Shown here piece by piece: positions 60,592 to 64,000 of a stretch of DNA of 64,000 nt. The notes beneath the pieces are model-generated. The model searched no databases. It saw only the letters and a list, made by a program, of their open reading frames with translations, and had not been told where the DNA came from. This DNA is from an uncultured Sulfitobacter sp. (GTDB lineage Bacteria > Pseudomonadota > Alphaproteobacteria > Rhodobacterales > Rhodobacteraceae). The translations under genes and the position numbers were made by a program. The stretch covers positions 310,001 through 374,000 of the forward strand of contig CANLOQ010000003.1 in NCBI GenBank assembly GCA_947492925.1. The letters are read 5' to 3'. The number at the start of each line of letters is the position of its first letter. The first letter of the stretch is position 1.

Positions 60592-61806
60592 ATGTTCGGA
60601 CTGAACAAAAAAGACTTCGGCCTGATGGTGATTGTTGCCATTCTGGCCCTCGCAGCCCCCTTTATCCTGAACCCCTTCCCCGAAGGATCAGCGATGGCGC
60701 AATTCAACGCGGGCTATCCTGACCTGATGCAACGACTGGTGATCTTTGGCATCTTCGCCATCGGGTTCAACATCCTTTTTGGCCTGACCGGATACCTTTC
60801 CTTCGGTCACGCCGCGTTCCTTGGTGTGGGGTCCTACGCTGCGATCTGGATGATGAAGCTGCTGACGCTGAACGTGATCCCCGCGATCATCGTATCCGTG
60901 ATCATCGCGGGCCTGTTCTCGCTGCTGGTGGGCTGGATATCGTTGCGCCGTTCGGGCATCTACTTTTCGATCCTGACACTGGCCTTTGCCCAAATGTCCT
61001 ATGCTCTGGCCTATTCAGTGCTGACACCGATCACCGGCGGTGAGACAGGACTTCAGCCCAAATACACCGATCCGCGCATTCTGGACGGTGCACTGGAAGA
61101 AGGTCAGACCCCGCGTGCCAATCTCTTTGGTCTGGACATGAACCAGGGGTTTGAGCTTTCGTTGGGCGGCTGGGTCTTTACCTTTAATGCCGGGTACTAT
61201 CTGGCCGCGGTGGTTATGCTGATCGCCTTCTACCTGTCGATCCGCATTTTCCGGTCGCCCTTTGGCATGATGCTTCGGGCGGTCAAATCGAACCAGCAAC
61301 GCCTGAACTACACCGGCCTGAACTCAAAGCCTTATACACTGGCCGCATTCGTCATCTCCGGCATGTACGCCGGTCTGGCCGGTGGTCTGCTTGTGGCGAT
61401 GGACACGCAGGTGGGTGCGGAACGCATGTTCTGGACCGCTTCCGGTGAGGTCGTTCTGATGACCATCCTTGGCGGTGCGGGCACGCTGATTGGCCCCGTC
61501 CTGGGCGCGGGCTTTATCAAGTACATGGAAAACATCGTCTCCAAGATCAACAAATCCGTTCTGGAACAATGGTTCGCCTTCATGCCCGATGGGATTGAGG
61601 ATCTGCTGATCACGCTGGTCTACCCCTTTGTGGGCAAGGGCTGGCACCTGACGCTGGGTTTGCTGTTCATGCTGGTTGTGATCTTCCTGCCCGGCGGTCT
61701 GGTCGAAGGCGGACAGCGCATCGGCCGCGTCTTCCGCCGCCGCGATGCGAATGCCGACAGTGTCGAAAGCGACGCCGCCGAACAACGCAAACCCGCTGCT
61801 GAATAA
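60592..61806 (+). CDS. Liv-type ABC permease, LivM family
   Basis: A 404-residue permease partner of the preceding gene. Visible family parts are [62 protein letters not shown] and [15 protein letters not shown]. The C-terminus is a short charged tail. Membership in the same unit is supported by the 4-base gap before and the 12-base gap after it. Confidence 0.93.
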   Translation: MFGLNKKDFGLMVIVAILALAAPFILNPFPEGSAMAQFNAGYPDLMQRLVIFGIFAIGFNILFGLTGYLSFGHAAFLGVGSYAAIWMMKLLTLNVIPAIIVSVIIAGLFSLLVGWISLRRSGIYFSILTLAFAQMSYALAYSVLTPITGGETGLQPKYTDPRILDGALEEGQTPRANLFGLDMNQGFELSLGGWVFTFNAGYYLAAVVMLIAFYLSIRIFRSPFGMMLRAVKSNQQRLNYTGLNSKPYTLAAFVISGMYAGLAGGLLVAMDTQVGAERMFWTASGEVVLMTILGGAGTLIGPVLGAGFIKYMENIVSKINKSVLEQWFAFMPDGIEDLLITLVYPFVGKGWHLTLGLLFMLVVIFLPGGLVEGGQRIGRVFRRRDANADSVESDAAEQRKPAAE

Positions 61807-61818
61807 GGAATACAGATC

Positions 61819-62583
61819 ATGGCTATTCTTGAAGTAAAAAACGTAGGCAAGCGGTTTGGCGGCCTTCAGGCGCTAGGCGATGTAAACCTGAGCGTGGCGG
61901 AAAACTCCGTTCATGCGATCATCGGACCGAACGGTGCAGGCAAATCAACGCTGCTGAACTGTCTGGTGGGCAAGCTGATCCCCGACACGGGATCGGTCAT
62001 GTTCGACGGCCAGTCCGTGCTGGGCCGCAAGCCCTACGAGATCAACCAGATGGGCATCTCGCGTGTGTTCCAGACCCCTGAAATTTTTGGGGACCTGAGC
62101 GTGATGGAAAACATGATGATCCCCTGTTTCGCCAAGCGCGACGGGGCTTTCCGCATGCACGCGTTGGAGAGCATATCCAATGAGCGCGACATCGTCGGCA
62201 AAGCGGAACACATGCTGGAAGAGATGAAGCTGATCGACAAGCGCAACATGCACGCGGCGGCCATGTCGCGTGGCGACAAGCGACGGCTTGAAATTGCTAT
62301 GTGTCTGGCGCAGGACCCGCGCCTGTTGCTGTTGGACGAACCAACCGCCGGCATGGCGCGGGCCGATACCAACAACACCATCGACCTGCTCAAGCAGATC
62401 AAGGAAGAGCGCGATATCACCATCGCCATTATCGAACACGACATGCACGTGGTGTTTTCCCTTGCGGAACGCATCACGGTTCTGGCGCAGGGGACACCAC
62501 TGGTTGAGGATACGCCGGACAACATCAAGGGCCATCCCAAGGTGCGCGAAGCCTACCTGGGCGAGACACAGGACGCGGCATAG
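61819..62583 (+). CDS. Liv-type ABC ATPase, LivG family
   Basis: A 254-residue ATPase. Walker A is GPNGAGKSTLLNCL, the signature-like segment is MSRGDKRRLEIAMCLAQDPR (an atypical start compared with LSYGxQ), Walker B is LLLLDEPTAGMARAD, and the switch His is in IEHDMHVVFSLAERI. It lacks any transmembrane part. A structured 82-base gap separates it from livF. Confidence 0.93.
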   Translation: MAILEVKNVGKRFGGLQALGDVNLSVAENSVHAIIGPNGAGKSTLLNCLVGKLIPDTGSVMFDGQSVLGRKPYEINQMGISRVFQTPEIFGDLSVMENMMIPCFAKRDGAFRMHALESISNERDIVGKAEHMLEEMKLIDKRNMHAAAMSRGDKRRLEIAMCLAQDPRLLLLDEPTAGMARADTNNTIDLLKQIKEERDITIAIIEHDMHVVFSLAERITVLAQGTPLVEDTPDNIKGHPKVREAYLGETQDAA

Positions 62584-62603
62584 ACGCGGGGCGGACGGAA
62601 CGT

Positions 62604-62646
62604 CCACCTTACGTATCACTTCCGTAAGGTGGGGCCCTGCCCCACC
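62604..62646. repeat. Mutually exclusive hairpins between livG and livF
   Basis: CCACCTTACG and CGTAAGGTGG (62604-62613 with 62623-62632) form a 10-bp stem. GGTGGGGC and GCCCCACC (62628-62635 with 62639-62646) form an 8-bp stem. Both use 62628-62632, so only one can form. It resembles a REP-type repeat, and its GTGRGGSC arm matches the hairpin at 19204. Confidence 0.6.
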
Positions 62647-62665
62647 CCGTTGAAAAGGAAACGAC

Positions 62666-63418
62666 ATGAACACCGAAACCATGCACAAGAACGCCAACCG
62701 CGCCGCCTCGGCCCCCGCTTACCTGTCGGTTTGGGATCTTGAGGCCTATTACGGCGAAAGTTACATCGTGCAGGGCGTCAGCTTTAACGTCCACGAAGGC
62801 GAGATTCTGGCGCTTCTGGGACGCAACGGGGCCGGAAAAACCTCGACGCTGCGCGCCATCGCCCGGCTGGCCGAACCTGAGGCCCGCCACGGCGAAATCT
62901 GGCTGGACCACCAGCCGCTGCACAATATGACCAGCCACGAAGCATCGCAGGCAGGACTTGGCCTTGTGCCGGAAGACCGGCGTATTATTCCCGGCCTCAC
63001 GGTCGAGGAAAACCTCAAGCTGGCGCAGATTGCGCCGCCTGTCGGCTGGTCGCTTGACCGTCTTTATGACCTGTTCCCCCGCCTTGGTGAACGCAAAAGC
63101 CAGGAAGGCACGACATTGTCAGGGGGCGAGCAGCAGATGCTGGCAATTGCCCGTGCACTGGCCCGCGACATCAAGGTGCTGTTGCTGGATGAACCTTACG
63201 AAGGTCTGGCACCGGTGATCGTGGACGAGATTGAAAAAACGCTAGGCATCATCAAGGATCAAGGCATTACGACCATTCTGGTCGAACAGAACGCGGTGCG
63301 GGCGCTTAAACTCGCGGATCGCGCTGTAATCCTTGACACCGGCGGGATCGTTTTCGACGGCACCGCGCAAGAGGTGCTTGATAACGCGGAACTGCGCGCT
63401 GAATACCTCGCGATCTAA
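62666..63418 (+). CDS. Liv-type ABC ATPase, LivF family
   Basis: A 250-residue ATPase, second nucleotide-binding subunit of the importer. Walker A is GRNGAGKTSTLRAI, the signature is LSGGEQQMLAIARALARD, Walker B is VLLLDEPYEGLAPVIVDEI, and the His switch region is VEQNAVRALKLADRA (Gln/Asn instead of His, as usual in LivF). An intrinsic terminator follows at 63522. Confidence 0.94.
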   Translation: MNTETMHKNANRAASAPAYLSVWDLEAYYGESYIVQGVSFNVHEGEILALLGRNGAGKTSTLRAIARLAEPEARHGEIWLDHQPLHNMTSHEASQAGLGLVPEDRRIIPGLTVEENLKLAQIAPPVGWSLDRLYDLFPRLGERKSQEGTTLSGGEQQMLAIARALARDIKVLLLDEPYEGLAPVIVDEIEKTLGIIKDQGITTILVEQNAVRALKLADRAVILDTGGIVFDGTAQEVLDNAELRAEYLAI

Positions 63419-63521
63419 CCGCTGCACCTGCAACGACAGCGTGCGGGCCTTGGAAAAGCTGGCCCGATAACATCAGGATTTTTGGCGCCTGCCGGAAGCC
63501 CTCTCTTTGCCGGATACAGAG

Positions 63522-63554
63522 CCCGTCACTTTCCCCTCACAAGTGGCGGGTTTT
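63522..63554 (+). terminator. Intrinsic terminator after the Liv operon
   Basis: CCCGTCACTT and AAGTGGCGGG form a 10-bp stem (one G-T pair) with a 9-base loop, followed by TTTT. It separates the importer from accB. Confidence 0.7.
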
Positions 63555-63635
63555 CATGCCATCCCCCTTCGCCTATAAGCGTAAAAAACGTCGCGGCAGG
63601 TTAATGCGCCGCATCCGGGATATGTCGAGGAATTT

Positions 63636-64000
63636 ATGACAAAGAACACCCATGACGCAGATGTGGCCTTCATCCGGGCGCTTGCGGAACTTCTGAATGA
63701 AAACGATCTGACCGAATTGCAGGTCAAGCGGGACTACGCCGAAGATGACAGCCTGAATGTACGCGTCAGCCGCAAGCCACCTCAGCAAGTGATGGCAGCC
63801 CCCGCACAGATGCAGGCCGCAGCCGCAGCCGCGCTTCCCGCACCAGTCGCCGCAGCGGCGCCCGCTGCCGCAGCCTCCGCCGACATGCCAGCCGATCCCG
63901 CCAGCCACCCCGGTGCCGTGACCTCACCAATGGTCGGCACCGTTTACATGCAGGGTGAACCGGGTGCGCCTGCCTTTATCACAGTGGGTGCAAATGTGGC
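63636..64000 (+). CDS. accB: Biotin carboxyl carrier protein of acetyl-CoA carboxylase (5' part)
   Basis: The first 121 codons of accB are visible; the biotinylated domain lies mostly beyond base 64000. The N-terminus has DVAFIRALAELLNENDLTELQVKRD and NVRVSRKP, the usual BCCP start, then an Ala/Pro/Met-rich linker and the beginning of the biotinyl domain (GAVTSPMVGTVYMQGEPGAP). GAGG before the ATG at 63636 supports the start. accC probably follows outside the window. Confidence 0.93.
   Translation, partial: MTKNTHDADVAFIRALAELLNENDLTELQVKRDYAEDDSLNVRVSRKPPQQVMAAPAQMQAAAAAALPAPVAAAAPAAAASADMPADPASHPGAVTSPMVGTVYMQGEPGAPAFITVGANV

Noticed and set aside
1-64000. tRNA, rRNA, CRISPR arrays and insertion sequences
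   Set aside because: I looked through the intergenic regions and found no cloverleaf, no spaced direct repeats and no transposase-like frame. A covariance-model search would be needed to rule out small RNAs.

Overview
The window looks like the chromosome of a marine Roseobacter-group member of the Rhodobacteraceae (Alphaproteobacteria). The reasons are the high GC content, a pyruvate dehydrogenase E1 beta with its own lipoyl domain, a complete Rhodobacter capsulatus-type gene transfer agent (GTA) cluster, GapR, an ScfR-family regulator and a Tat-exported branched-chain amino-acid binding protein. I found no tRNA, rRNA, CRISPR array, insertion sequence or integrase. This assignment comes from gene content only, with no database comparison.

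Layout. 1-9.3 kb: the 5' part of lpdA (E3), a DUF924 protein, an MFS transporter, a large AsmA/YhdP-like protein with queA, then a 1-Cys peroxiredoxin overlapping a DUF455 ferritin-like gene. 9.5-15.3 kb: an M23 peptidase overlapping a bactofilin, a DUF3179 protein, tandem cyclophilins, pgk and ftsB. 15.4-20.2 kb: pdhA-pdhB-pdhC and cysE. A near-identical inverted repeat (TAGTTTA-N4-TAAACTA) lies upstream of both pdhA and lpdA, so E1, E2 and E3 probably answer to one regulator.

20.3-34.9 kb, minus strand: a complete GTA structural cluster, g1 (small terminase) to g15 (tail-tip megatron), plus g3.5, g10.1, a coupled DUF7742 gene and an unassigned small frame between g2 and g3. Upstream of g1 lie a good sigma70-like promoter, an 11-codon open frame that may start at the transcript's first base, and a strong intrinsic terminator only 43 nt before the g1 start codon. 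Together they look like a transcription attenuator. This is the most interesting feature of the window.

35-41.6 kb: mltG and a fatty-acid synthesis cluster (fabD, fabG, acpP, fabF) read leftward. A ClpP-like periplasmic gene sits inside the fabD-fabG unit, and DUF421 and GNAT genes interrupt the cluster. 41.7-51.7 kb: a cytochrome b561-YceI fusion facing a stand-alone YceI gene, a MATE exporter, rpsF-rpsR-rplI, small unknowns, a lytic transglycosylase lipoprotein, the trigger factor, gapR and a DUF442 phosphatase-like protein.

51.8-57.9 kb: an apparent five-gene sensory operon, made of an ScfR-type regulator, a single-domain response regulator, a two-helix membrane protein, a symporter-histidine kinase fusion (CrbS/CbrA-like) and an orphan FliM-like protein with a repetitive acidic tail. 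58.1-63.4 kb: a complete Liv-type ABC importer, divergent from the ScfR gene. 63.6 kb to the end: the 5' part of accB.
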